DNA of 64,000 nucleotides, from assembly GCF_901000735.1 (NCBI RefSeq), contig NC_081541.1, positions 43,245,021 through 43,309,020 of the forward strand. The letters are read 5' to 3'. Below the pieces are notes generated by a model that was not told where the DNA came from, ran no database searches, and was given only the letters and a program-made list of their open reading frames with translations. Positions 11,726 to 22,447 of this stretch are shown piece after piece; the stretch's first letter is position 1, and each line of letters starts with the position of its first letter. This DNA is from Corylus avellana (taxonomy: Eukaryota; Streptophyta; Magnoliopsida; Fagales; Betulaceae). Made by a program: the position numbers and the translations under genes.

Positions 11726-13780
11726 GGGGCGTGGGATGGCTCGCGGTGGTGATGGAATAAGTTTAGTACGTAGAAAATAAGGAACACAATGATCTCAATA
11801 AGTTTATAATCAATATTTTATTTTGTTCCATTTAATTTAACTGTCTTATGTATTCCGTTAAAGAGAAAAAAATAAAATAAAAAATCTTTGACGATGAAAT
11901 ATTACTTTAAGCACGTGAACACAAAAAGCAATCTCGTTAATGGCCACGAGGTCAAAATCTGAGTATTGGTACCTGTCAACGCCAACGCAACATCCATCGA
12001 ACCTAGGCTACTTTTGAGACCAATTTATGAATATATTATTATCTACTTGTTTTCCAGTCAAGCATAAAAGAAAAGTTAGATTGGTATAAATAACATAAAT
12101 AAATAAGCTTTTCCCAAAGTTCAAATATATGGTTTATGATCAATGAGGTTCGTTAAATCGTATCAACGAGAAACAGGTATCGAAATAGGATATTCTTCAC
12201 TTTATTTGAATTGGAGAAGATCCTAAGTTCCTAACTCTATCAACTATTAATTAAAAAATATAAGAATTATTAATTATTGAAAATTCCTTTGCCTAACCAC
12301 AGCAGCGACACACTTTTTTTTTTTTTTTTTTCTTTTTTTTTTAAGAAATCTATTCTTAAGTTAATGTCAAAATAAATGGACTTGAATGTCCAAGAATTAT
12401 TTGTTCAAATTCTAGAAAATTCAAACAGAAAATGAGAAAAAATTCGAGAGCTCAAGATGCCTTGGGCAAGTAGGGCCAGGCCATTCCATTATTCTCTAGC
12501 TAAGATACATGTACTTGTAGAAAATTTGAGGAGATTCAAGTCCAAAATAAATGCCCCACCATGAATAAGGAAAAAAAATTTTGCCCCACCATGTTATGCT
12601 TTTTAGAGTACTCCTTTCTAGCTGGTGAATTCTCTAAAGCACTTAAATGTAGAAAAATCCTAGGCATCCAATAATCATGTACAATTCTTTTACAATTTTC
12701 TAGTATAAATTTGAATGTGATTAGAGAGTGATAATTTTGTTTTAAGAAGCTAACTTTACTCAAATCATTTGGTTGCTTCTAGGTGTCAAAAAGTTATAGA
12801 AAATTTGTAAAAGGAGTTGGACATATATATAGCATTACCCCTTATCATAACCTCACACAACTAATGAACTTGTATTATCAGATAGAAAAAATTAAGTGAT
12901 AGGGACAGCCTCTTTCACTAGGAAAAGGCCCCCAAATAATAATAAAATTAATATTAATTAGTAGTATTAAAAAAAATTACAGTCAATCTAAAAAAAATGA
13001 CATGTTTTAAGAAAATGATTTAAGGCCCCAATTATGCTACATAACTATTTGAAAAAAAAAAAAGAAAAAAAAAGAAAAAGAAAAGACATTGCAATACAAT
13101 TATGGTGTACACAATAGGCCATTAGGCCCCAATTATGCTACATGTATTCTCTCTTCCAAAAAAATTAGTCAGTACCCAATTGGCTTCTCTTCTTTATATG
13201 ATTGTTGGTTTTTTTTTTTTTTTTTTTTTTTTTTTGGACATGTTCAGGTAAGAGGAGGAGAAAGAGAGAAGGAGACTCGATCTAGTGATTTCAACTTCAT
13301 AAAACGTAGTATCCCGCCGATTCTACCCATTGAAAATGTTGGTTTTCTGTGTCTAAAAGAAACACAAATCTAAAATTTAAAATATAAAAAGTAGTCGCGG
13401 TCTATCTCTCTTCTGCATCCAAAAAAATAATAATAATATAAAAATTATTTTTTTATACAAAAATTCTTAACCCCTTCCCACCATCAAATCCTTGGTCAAG
13501 GACGACCGTGGAATTGGGGGTAGAAAAAACCGTGTAAGTGGAGGTAGAAGTGAATTATATTATTTTATTTGATTAGAAGATTAACCAAGTTGGCAAGTTG
13601 GTAAGCGTGTTTGTGGACTTCAGCTCTTATAGAATACCAAATGAATGTGATAGTGCTCATAAGCTATTAAATTTGTTTTTATTTAAAAAATTTAAAGTAT
13701 AATTAATGTCCAATATGATAAATTAAAAGTAGGGTTGATAATTTTTTATACAATCCATGAATTTGACGTGAACTTAACAC
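11726..13780. other. Intergenic, AT-rich
   Basis: No gene seen. The stretch holds poly-T and poly-A tracts and a 20-bp direct repeat AGGCCCCAATTATGCTACAT at 13023 and 13124. Confidence 0.6.
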
Positions 13781-13784
13781 GAAA

Positions 13785-14072
13785 TTAGAGTATCTCCAAC
13801 AATAATGACTATTTTAGCTACTTAAAATACACATAAATTTTTCTATTTTCGTTATTAATTCTTCAATACAAACTTCAATAAATTATCTATTTAACTCTCT
13901 ACTTTATTTAAAAATTATTATTTTTGTTGTTTGTTCAGGACAAATTGAAGGAGAGAGAGAAAGGGGAGAGAGAAATAATTAACATAATTGTAAAAGGTGC
14001 TAAATGTAGCAAAATTTTCAGAATAATTACTCTGTTGGAGACCAACTATTAGAGTATCTGCTGGAGGCGCTC
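13785..14072. mobile_element. MITE-like element with TTAGAG..CTCCA termini
   Basis: Left end TTAGAGTATCTCCAACA near 13785. The right end near 14050-14073 reads, in complement, CTAAGAGCGCCTCCAGCA. These are imperfect inverted termini of the common plant GAGCATCTCCAACA type. The interior is AT-rich and non-coding. Confidence 0.5.
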
Positions 14073-14508
14073 TTAGAGCATTAGCAGCAGCTTCCTTTTA
14101 ATTTTTCCTAAGTTTAGAGGACAAAACTATTTTTTGCTTTCTTATGAAAATATATTTCACAATAACTTCCCTTCCATTTTCATATACCATTAAAATATTA
14201 TTTTTTTACAAAATACAAGTTCCCTACCTACCCTCACTTTTTTTTTTTTCTTCACAAAATTCCAACACAATTACCAATTAAAGACAAAAAGATGAAAGAG
14301 AGAAGAGAAAAGAAAAATGTTTATATTAAAATAATGTATAGGAAACCACTTTTAGTTCTCTACACATTGGGAAACACTGTAGCAATCCTTTGAGGGTTGG
14401 TTAAATGTAGAGAATTTGATGTGAGTAGGTTTTTGTGGTTTTTTTGAATTTTTCCTTAAACATAGGGAAGCGAGTGGCATTTAGGGCATCTGCTGCTAGT
14501 ACTCTTAA
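14073..14508. mobile_element. Adjacent MITE-like element with AGCAGCAG termini
   Basis: Left end TTAGAGCATTAGCAGCAG. The right end in complement is TTTAAGAGTACTAGCAGCAG. It starts where the previous element ends, so the two are abutting or one is inserted at the edge of the other. Non-coding. Confidence 0.5.
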
Positions 14509-16510
14509 AGGTTTAGGGTCGTTGTAGAGTCTAACCTGTTTAAATAAATTAGTCGGATTAAGATTGACCTATATAATCTTATACCCATGCATCGACATGA
14601 TTCAAATCCAACATGTGACATAATGATTGGCAACTTCTAACATAACCCACGAACCTAATACAAAATTAGAGAATTATGATTAATGAATTTACCTGTTTAA
14701 TTAAATTAATCAAATTATAATTAATCTATGTAATTTTATACTCAAATCTTAACACGACATCAATCTAACACGCAAATATAAATTGTAGCAGGTAGTCAAA
14801 AGTAGGATGATGGCGATGTGACCCGCGCGGTGAAGGTCTCTGTTGCATGAATTGCATGCCATGTGCGCTTTAGTGCTGTGTTATAACCGGCTTCAAAGTA
14901 GATTTTCATATCTTTGTTCCCTTTCCTTAATTATTCCCAAATCTTCTTTTTATCCTCCATCTCCTTTCCTTATGTGATTACAAATTTTTTATACTTAAAG
15001 ATAATTCATTATCATTCATTCAATCCTCGATGGGATCGATGTAACGAACCTCATTATTCAATTCATGAACGATTTGGACTGACAAAAAAAATTTATATAT
15101 GTATATTTCCTTTAATTATACTATCATTATATTATATTGTTAATGCTCCCCACAACTTACTAATTGTGATAATGTATGTCTTCTTTAAATTAATAAGAAG
15201 AGTATTAATTTTTTGAAAACATTGATATTGTTTTGAAAGTACTATAAGAAGAATATTGACACAATTTTTAGTGCGAGAGACATCAACAATGGAATATTAA
15301 TTTAAAGAGAGTGCGTATTAATTTTTTCTAAAAAAAAAAAAAAAAAAAAACTATTTGTGTAATTTATTCTTACCAACAAACCAATCTAGCTTTTCTTTGA
15401 TGCTTGACTAGAAGAAAACAATTACATAAGACAAGAATATATTCATAAATTGGTCTTGCATATGAGGCTATATATATATATATATACATAGTCAAAATTT
15501 GCAAGGTTTTCCGTTGGCATGGCATTGATGGCTCCAAGCCTCTTAATTTGTCTTATCCCACCATGATCATTACTTTTGATCCTTTGAAGTCCATCTTCTT
15601 AAAGCGATTCCAATCACATCGGAATTAAGGAATTAATCGAGAAGGGAGAGATCGGGAAAGATCGCAATCGCTCTAAAGAAGTAAAGAGATAATAATTTTA
15701 AAAGACTGAAATGAAAAATAAGACAAATTAGATGTCTTTTATGTAAGATAGGTTTTGAGTTTTTTCAAGCAAAATAAGTTAAAAAAAATACAAAAATACA
15801 AAAATATCTTTATACTTGGAGACATAAAAACACAATCCCAAAATATTATTAATTCAATGTTATTAATTCAATATCTGACAATTTTGTTAAGATAGTTCAA
15901 TGTTATGTGTGATTCTGGCCGGAGTAGATTTTCTTTGTTAAGATAGTCCAATGTTATTAATTCAATATCTGACAATTTTGTTGATTTTGTTGATGATTGA
16001 GTACCTTCTCGTGCATCAGAACCAAGGGTTGAAAGAGTATCATCTAGAAGTTTAACAAAACATCCATCATGTTACGATACGATACAGTATGACGTAATTA
16101 TGGGTTCGCATAGACAAACAACAATAGAGTTACAACTCTTCTCAAAGTCAAGATTCTATCGAGTATCAAGGATTCAAGATGGAAATATAGGATAGAAAGA
16201 AAACATCAATAATCAATCAAAATAACGTACATCAAAGCTGCCTTCTAATTAGGTCATCAATAGCATGCATTTATAGTAAACAAAACCCTAAAGATAGTAG
16301 AACATTAAAGAAGTCGGAACTGAATAATTGGAACTCCATCTTCTGTCCAACTTTTTAGTTTTTTGCAGCCGGTTTTGACACACTTAAACATTGAAAATAG
16401 CAAAACTTCATGAAACATAACTTTGTAGGTCTTTGAATTAGCTTTCCAAGACCACCAAGTTTGCCGTCATCAAAGCGGCTCCGATCAAAAACCACCCCGG
16501 ATCATATTAC
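14509..16510. other. Intergenic
   Basis: No gene supported. Contains TA microsatellites near 15470 and a ~32 bp direct repeat (ATGTTATTAATTCAATATCT core) at about 15857 and 15950. The stretch at 16340-16500 may be 3' flank of the minus-strand gene. Confidence 0.5.
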
Positions 16511-17865
16511 TCAGGCAAAACATCTCGCACTGTGATGCGAGCGTTCTACGAATGTATTTGAAGTACTGTTACATAGTGAGTGAAATACTTTGATAATTCC
16601 CGGGTAAATTCTTGTATATATAAACTTAAAGAAGTAACGTCGTGTAACTATGAAAGCCAGAAGAACCCATATGCCGGAAAACAACCACCAAAACCGATCC
16701 GGCAGGAAGATTGAAGTCAGAGACACCGGCACAAGTGCACCTGAAAGGTCACGAAACCAGGCAACTGTTGGAGAGTATGATGCCCAATCTGTGTGAGTAA
16801 TCTTCTTCCTGGTTGAATGTGAGAGGCAAAAAATAACCAAGGCAGCTACTGAGATCCACATGTTTGCAGGGTGACTCTTAAACAGCTGGGCCACTTGGAG
16901 AAGGCCAATCACTGATGAAATCAGGAAGAGGAATGTTGTGGGATGATTACTCCCTTGCTCACTGCACAAGCACCAAAAACATAACAAAAAGTACACTTTT
17001 TTGAGTGGAGAAATCTGAAATGCAAATGAAGAAATATGTACAAACTGGGGTTTGTGAATATTATAGTTAATTAATTGATTTAGTTTAAGCTTTTGGATAA
17101 GTGAAGATTTAACATTGGAATGAAAATATAGGGCTCACAGGAGAGTTAGCCCTCACCAAAACCCAACTTTACGTGAAGCATACATCCAACAAGGAAACGT
17201 CATATGATCGGTCATCTTAATTTGTCTGGAAAGTAATGATATCAGTTTAAGCTTTTGGACAGGTAGTGGTATAGCATTGGAATGGATAGGGCTCAGCCAT
17301 CAGGCTCACAGGACAGCTAGCTCTCACCCAAACCTAACTTTACGTTAACCATACGTCCAACCAGGAAACATCATAGGATCATCAGTCAACCATCTTTCTT
17401 TGGAAAGCAATGAGTGCACACGGTTAGGAAAGATAGTTTACGAAAGGAAAGTGGATCAAAATCACCCAAAGAATTAACCTGAAAAGAGAGGGGAAGAGGG
17501 GATGACCTAAAAACAAAAACAAGCAAAGGAAAGACACTGAAGAATTAGAAACTTGTTGCATGCGCACGTTATCAACATTATGAAACTATGGGAGTTGAGC
17601 GTACGTTACCAAAATCAGCATCTCAGTCATACAGATAAGGCTGATCATCAGGATCATATATAATACATCCTCTACGTTTTGGAAATTTATATCCCATTTT
17701 ATACAAAGAAAAAAGTAAGAGAGATGTAGAGACCAACCTTTTCTTTCCCTTGAGTGCCCATTTTGCCACTGGCACTCTATCTTTACGGTTCAGTCTGAAA
17801 CTGCGACTTGAGCCTCCAGGGTTTCTAAGCTCTCTCACTTCAACATTGTTTTTTTCAGCTGACAT
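16511..17865 (-). CDS. Small four-helix membrane protein, two exons
   Basis: Exon 1 is 17865-17738 and exon 2 is 16961-16511. The donor is AAAAG|GTTGGT, the acceptor TTGTGCAG|TGAG, and the split codon becomes Ser43. The spliced product is 192 residues. The N-terminal ~42 residues are basic and soluble (RLNRKDR, KWALKGKK). Four hydrophobic stretches follow at about 51-70, 76-91, 114-130 and 133-149, with charged loops between (STRKK after helix 2, TRR after helix 4). I do not recognise the family and assign no function. The exon junction keeps frame and both parts have protein-like composition, which supports a real gene. Unspliced, exon 1 would run to only 80 residues. The intron (776 bp) holds a diverged tandem duplication. 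Confidence 0.7.
17085..17420. repeat. Diverged ~160 bp tandem duplication inside an intron
   Basis: Two successive units start with AGTTTAAGCTTTTGGA (17082 and 17244) and share TAGGGCTC, CTCACAGGA, AACTTTACGT and GGAAAGYAATGA blocks in the same order. Both lie wholly inside the intron of the membrane-protein gene. Confidence 0.8.
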
Positions 17866-17977
17866 TTTTCTCTTTCCTTTGTGTTGAGCTACAACTCAAT
17901 GAATATTGGCAGCACAAGAGAGCCAAGCCCCAGAAACACCCTTCTGCTCATCTCTCCCAAGGACTTGAGAATGGCGG

Positions 17978-17995
17978 TATATATATATATATATA
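17978..17995 (-). promoter_or_regulatory. Candidate TATA tract for the membrane-protein gene
   Basis: An alternating TA run about 115 bp upstream of the ATG at 17865 on the minus strand. It could serve as a TATA box or simply be a microsatellite. Confidence 0.4.
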
Positions 17996-18273
17996 GGTGG
18001 AAGTATATATAGGATAGAGGATGGCTTTGAAGAGGGTGATAAAAGTTGATGGGTGTAGGATGAGGGATATGCCTTTGAAGAGGATGATAAAAGTTGGCTC
18101 TGTAGAAATGAGCAAGGGGTGATAAAGTTGGATGACGATCGAATTTTTAATTTTGTTGCGGTAGACAAGGAAATCAAAATTCTGAAAGTGACTAATTAAA
18201 ATTTTTTTTTTTAAAAAAAAGAAAAAGATTCTGAAAGTGACTTATAGAAATTTTTTTTTTTAAAAAAAAAAAA

Positions 18274-18422
18274 ATTGTGAAAGTGAAAATGCATTGAAGA
18301 TTCCTAGAGACAACAACAGCTTCTCAGGCGACTGAATTTTTTCTTTTTTTTTTTTTTTTTTGACAAAAATGCAAATTAAAGTCACTTGCTTAATTACTCC
18401 CATGTATATAATAAGCTCTAAG
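18274..18422. repeat. Dispersed repeat, copy 1 (partner 20432-20572)
   Basis: Shares GTGAAAATGCAT, ATTCCT, CAACAGCT..CTTCTC, TTTTTGACAAAAATG, AAGTCACTT and ATATAATAAGCT in order with 20432-20572. Non-coding. The edges are approximate. Confidence 0.6.
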
Positions 18423-18497
18423 TGGTATAAAAATTTTGTGAGAGTTTTATGTAATATGCAAAAATGATAAGTAGGTCTTTCCACTCAAGTTTTGTTT

Positions 18498-18498
18498 A

Positions 18499-18536
<38 letters not shown>
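18498..18536. repeat. (ATT)n microsatellite
   Basis: About twelve uninterrupted ATT units. Confidence 0.95.
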
Positions 18537-18537
<1 letters not shown>

Positions 18538-19144
18538 AAAATGTCAAATGTTAAGTCAGTACCAATCAAATTACGAGATGTGTTACCAATAATGAAAACA
18601 TATAAAAGTATATAAAATAATAAAAAAAATGGAAGAGAGGGTGGCTCTTTACCCAAATGTCAGGTGGCAATGGCTATTATAAGAGAATCATGTCATGAAA
18701 AAAAATTAAAATAACAAGTATCTGTGAAAATTTTACTCACACTGTTCATAATTTTCCATTGAGCGCCACCTGATAATCTCCACCCTCCAAATCAATGAAA
18801 TGGTCAATTATTAATCACCGAGGTTAAACCTAAAAGGTCCTAAACTCTAAACTCATTCAGAATGGAGTTATTGTTTAGAGTCAATCATTGGGTTTGACCA
18901 TAGTATATCACCTACCCATTAGGAGCTGTACAGGAGTGGCCAAGACAGTGGGAACAATAGACGTTCTCTCAAGTTCAATTGAGCTATAACTTAATCTAAA
19001 CCTACCAGGACATCAATAAAAATCCAAGACAGCTAATACTAATCAGGGTAGGCCGGTAAAACACCTCACATTAAACCTAGTCCATATTGCATCCTTAATA
19101 TTCAAAGCAAACTATTTGGGATACAATTAAAACTCAAATATCTC

Positions 19145-19918
19145 ATAACAAAAAAACCTAGTCGTCAAAAAGAGCAGGAGGCCCTTCCCTCCTCCTCTCC
19201 CCCTTCCCCCTCTCCTAATCCCCTCTCCTTTTGCACGTTTTTTTTTTTTTTTTTGGGTTTTCCTTGTTTTTGTAGGTGTTTTTCGACCAGAAATCAGCAA
19301 CTCTAGCCACTACCGCCCGCCCTCCAAGATGATGCGCCTCCCTTCTACTCCATCCGCTCAACCACGTGCCAGCGCTAGCCAATGCCCATCATCTCCTCCA
19401 CTCCGATCACTTGATTTGCTGGCTGTGTTGTTTGTTTTATTCATTTTAAATAATAGTTTTCTCTTTAGATCTGCTCCGTGAGTGATCTACGAGGAAAATG
19501 ATGTAGTTTCCCGACCATTTTGGGTCGATGAGGAGTAGATCTATGCTTTATGGTTGTTTTCTGTTGGGGCTGGGTTTTCTCTTTTTTTTTGTCTGTATTT
19601 TTGTTTGAATAAGGATTGTCCAAACCTTTGGGTTGTGGATGTGATCGATCTCTTTTTAGAGCAAGGAAGATGAGCTACCTATGCATTGAGTTGAGTCTGT
19701 TTGGAACAGATCTGTTGTTACAACTGAAAAGTAGTCATAAGTTAGTAGATATTGATGTCATAAATAGGTCTTGAATGTTTGATTTTTATGTAAGCATCTA
19801 TGATTTGTAATCTCGTAGTTACGGCTATGATTTTTTGAAGCTTTTTGCTTTGTGATGTAAGGACGTTATGCTTGTGATCCTTCTTCAATGAGACTGAAAT
19901 TTTTTCCAAAAAAAAATA
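19145..19918 (+). mobile_element. Non-autonomous L1-like retroposon, copy A
   Basis: The element is bounded by perfect 16-bp target duplications AAAACTCAAATATCTC at 19129-19144 and 19919-19934. It ends in an A-rich tail after AATGAGACTGAAATTTTTTC. The 5' part is pyrimidine-rich. No endonuclease or reverse transcriptase frame is present, so it must have been moved by another element's machinery. Its 3' half matches the minus-strand copy at 49154-50177 (shared ACCTTTGRGTTGTGGATGTG, GGAAGATGAGCT, TATGCTTGT and AATGAGACTGAA). Confidence 0.85.
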
Positions 19919-20431
19919 AAAACTCAAATATCTCCATTCCCATCTTTAATTTTAACGCCACCTAACATAATTACATAGACAATTTAAAATCTTTCCATTC
20001 TCCCTTTCCAATACATGCATGCCTAAATTCATTAAAAACACCAACCTAGAACCATGATACATGCACATACTCTTTTTTTGTTTAATATGTCCATACAAAG
20101 AAAGGGGAAGAAGGGATTCAAAGTAGTAATCTCTGCTTCATGAAACGTGATTTATAGTATATCACCTACCCCGTGATTCACCCTCCAAATCATGCACATA
20201 CATGGTATAGTTAAAGCAATTCACCCAATTTTGTATTATTTCTCACAAGACTTTCCATAAACATGTCTCCACTTAATTTTTTAAAATCAATTCAATCAAA
20301 ATGCATGTATGGTATTCCTCGTCAGCTAAATGTGAGACTAATTTATCAAAGTTTTATAAATTATAATATTTCTCGTATTAATTCCTAACACAGAGAGAAA
20401 AAGCTGGCAAAAGTTTGAAGTCAGTCAAAAT

Positions 20432-20572
20432 TCTGAAGGTGAAAATGCATACAAGAATATTCCTCTCGACATCAACAGCTAGCTTCTCTCGTGACTGCTT
20501 TTTTTTATAAAAAAAATTATTTTTTTGACAAAAATGTGAAGTCACTTTGACTGTACCATATATAATAAGCTG
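20432..20572. repeat. Dispersed repeat, copy 2 (partner 18274-18422)
   Basis: Second copy of the non-coding repeat, same orientation and about 2.15 kb away. Confidence 0.6.
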
Positions 20573-20696
20573 ATTTTAATTAGGGGGTACAAGGGAAGCA
20601 ATTATTAATCGTTAACAACCGTAATCCGTTTGGTAACCAGCGATTCAAGAAAAAGCGTTAGTTACATATGTCTGCGTTATCATCTCAAAATGATTA

Positions 20697-20940
20697 GGGC
20701 CTGTTTGAGATTGCGTTTGAGGGGCCTAAAAGTACTTTTAACGCTCAAAAAGTCTGTTTGAAGAAAAAAGTACTCGTTTGGTAAAAACATTAAACACGTT
20801 TTTAATGGTTTAAAAAGCTTAAAAATGGCCAAAACGCACTTTTGACAAAAACTTAAAAATGAAGCTTTTGAAGTTTTTGCCCAAAAGCTCTTTTTTTTAC
20901 TTAAAAGCTCTATTTCTTAAACGCAATCCCAAACAGACTC
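20697..20940. mobile_element. Tourist-like MITE with TTA target duplication
   Basis: Termini are GGGCCTGTTTGAGATTGCGT on the left and, in complement, GAGTCTGTTTGGGATTGCGT on the right. They are flanked by TTA at 20694-20696 and 20941-20943. Three-base TTA/TAA duplications are the mark of PIF/Harbinger MITEs. The interior is non-coding, about 244 bp. A relative sits at 39233-39468. Confidence 0.8.
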
Positions 20941-21094
20941 TTAGTCAATTTGGAGCTTTCTTATAATTTTTTATAAAACTCTAATGTAACTAAGCAATGA
21001 TGTGGGATTTATCACTCATAACTATTTTTATAAACCAACTAAGTTATATATGTTGGCTACTCTTCACCTTTCCAATATGAAACTGAAAAAATTT

Positions 21095-21408
21095 GTAGGT
21101 CTAACTCATCTTATAAAACCGGTTTAATAAGAGAATGTTGCCCACTCTTTATAAATTTGCCCAATTAGATCTTGTCTACAAGCAATGTTGGATTATTCCT
21201 TAACACCCTCCGGTCCTTTCCTGACGTGCAGGCCAGGGTCCTTGTTAGGGGGTAAGTAGTGTGGGCCTCATTCATCACGTGGTAGGCTCTAATACCATAA
21301 AGAAATTTGTGAGCCTAATTCATCTCATAAAACTGGTTCAATAAGAGAGGGTTATCCACTCCTTATAAACATGTCAAAGGTCTTGTCTACGAGTAATGTG
21401 GGATTATT
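21095..21408. repeat. Two copies of a dispersed repeat (ACTCATCTTATAAAACCGG type)
   Basis: The block around 21107-21198 (AACTCATCTTATAAAACCGG to AATGTTGGATTATTCC) recurs at 21316-21408. The second copy is interrupted after GGATTATT by the hAT-like element at 21409-21694. The repeat type looks like a common plant intergenic repeat. No coding content. Confidence 0.65.
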
Positions 21409-21694
21409 GTAGGGGTGAAAACCGCTAATGAAGATGGTTATGATTAGTAGTTTTAGGTTTTTTCAAAACCGCTAACCGTTTTAGGGTTTTTCAAAACCGC
21501 TAACCGCATATATATATAGAAACGATGTCATATGTAATATAATATTATCATATTACCAGAGAAACGACATTATTTTGGTTTTTTCTTTTTTAAATTTCTA
21601 TTAAAAAGCAGTTAATGGATTTTACTAACCACCTAGACGGTTGCGTTTAGCGTTTTTAGCCAATAACCGTTAACCAGAACCGTCTTTTCATCTA
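21409..21694. mobile_element. hAT-like MITE nested in a repeat
   Basis: Ends are TAGGGGTGAAAACCG on the left and, in complement, TAGATGAAAAGACGG on the right. Subterminal AACCGCTAACCG motifs recur on both sides. An imperfect 8-bp duplication GGATTATT / TAATTATT flanks it (6 of 8). The uninterrupted repeat copy at 21107-21198 serves as an empty-site reference. Non-coding. Confidence 0.65.
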
Positions 21695-22083
21695 TAATTA
21701 TTCTTCAACAGAAACCGGGGTGTTACATATAGTAATAGTAATTAAATTAGAGGATGGATGAGAGTCAATCTATGTTTACATTCCACCCAAAGGTTATGCC
21801 CTAAAATTTTATAATTCATTGGTCATTAGGAAATTACAACTTACCTTGCTTTGCTCGGATGTAATTATGACACAGGCCAATATTCCTAGTTACTTTAACA
21901 ATTTTACTTGCAATTATGTCTACAACAGCCCTTGAACAACTAGCAGTAGTGCATGCACAAGTGAATAAAGTACAACATAGTTAAAGTCAAGCTTCATTCT
22001 TTATTGACACTTTAGTTTTGAGAAGGAAGCTTCCTGCTAATGTTGGATAATCTAAAAAAAACAGTGTTTGAATTTTTATGAAA

Positions 22084-22235
22084 AGTGGTTACCGGTTAAT
22101 CACTGGCATTCAATAATTGCATAACTGTCGGTGGCGGTTAATCACTAACTAGCATAACGATTGCAGTTGCTTTTCTAATAGCCGCAACCGTAATTGTAAG
22201 GGCAGTTAGCAGTTAACCGTAACCAGTTTCAAATT
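22084..22235. mobile_element. Possible hAT-like MITE remnant
   Basis: The stretch has repeated GGTTAATCACT motifs and AACCGTAACCAG near the right end, like the subterminal motifs of hAT-type MITEs. Clear termini and target duplications were not found. It lies just upstream of the first CHY1-like gene. Confidence 0.35.
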
Positions 22236-22447
22236 TAGTCTCTTTTACTAATGGCTTTATTGTAGCGACTTGTGGTCGCCGTTATAAGTGAAAAAAGTTT
22301 TGATCCCTTTAGGCTTTAAGCCTTTCTGGGGCGACATTTTTCGACTTAATAAATCCCATACGCTAGCGCGAATTTTGATCCCAACCGTGAAAGTCACCAC
22401 GCTTATCAAGAACCAGCAGGTACAGAGAGCTTCACAAGCAGAGAACC

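Noticed and set aside
17896..18177. 93-codon minus-strand frame upstream of the membrane-protein gene
   Set aside because: It reads through the TA tract and a local duplication, giving repetitive Ser-rich and Ile-Tyr sequence. It is more likely leader or promoter DNA.
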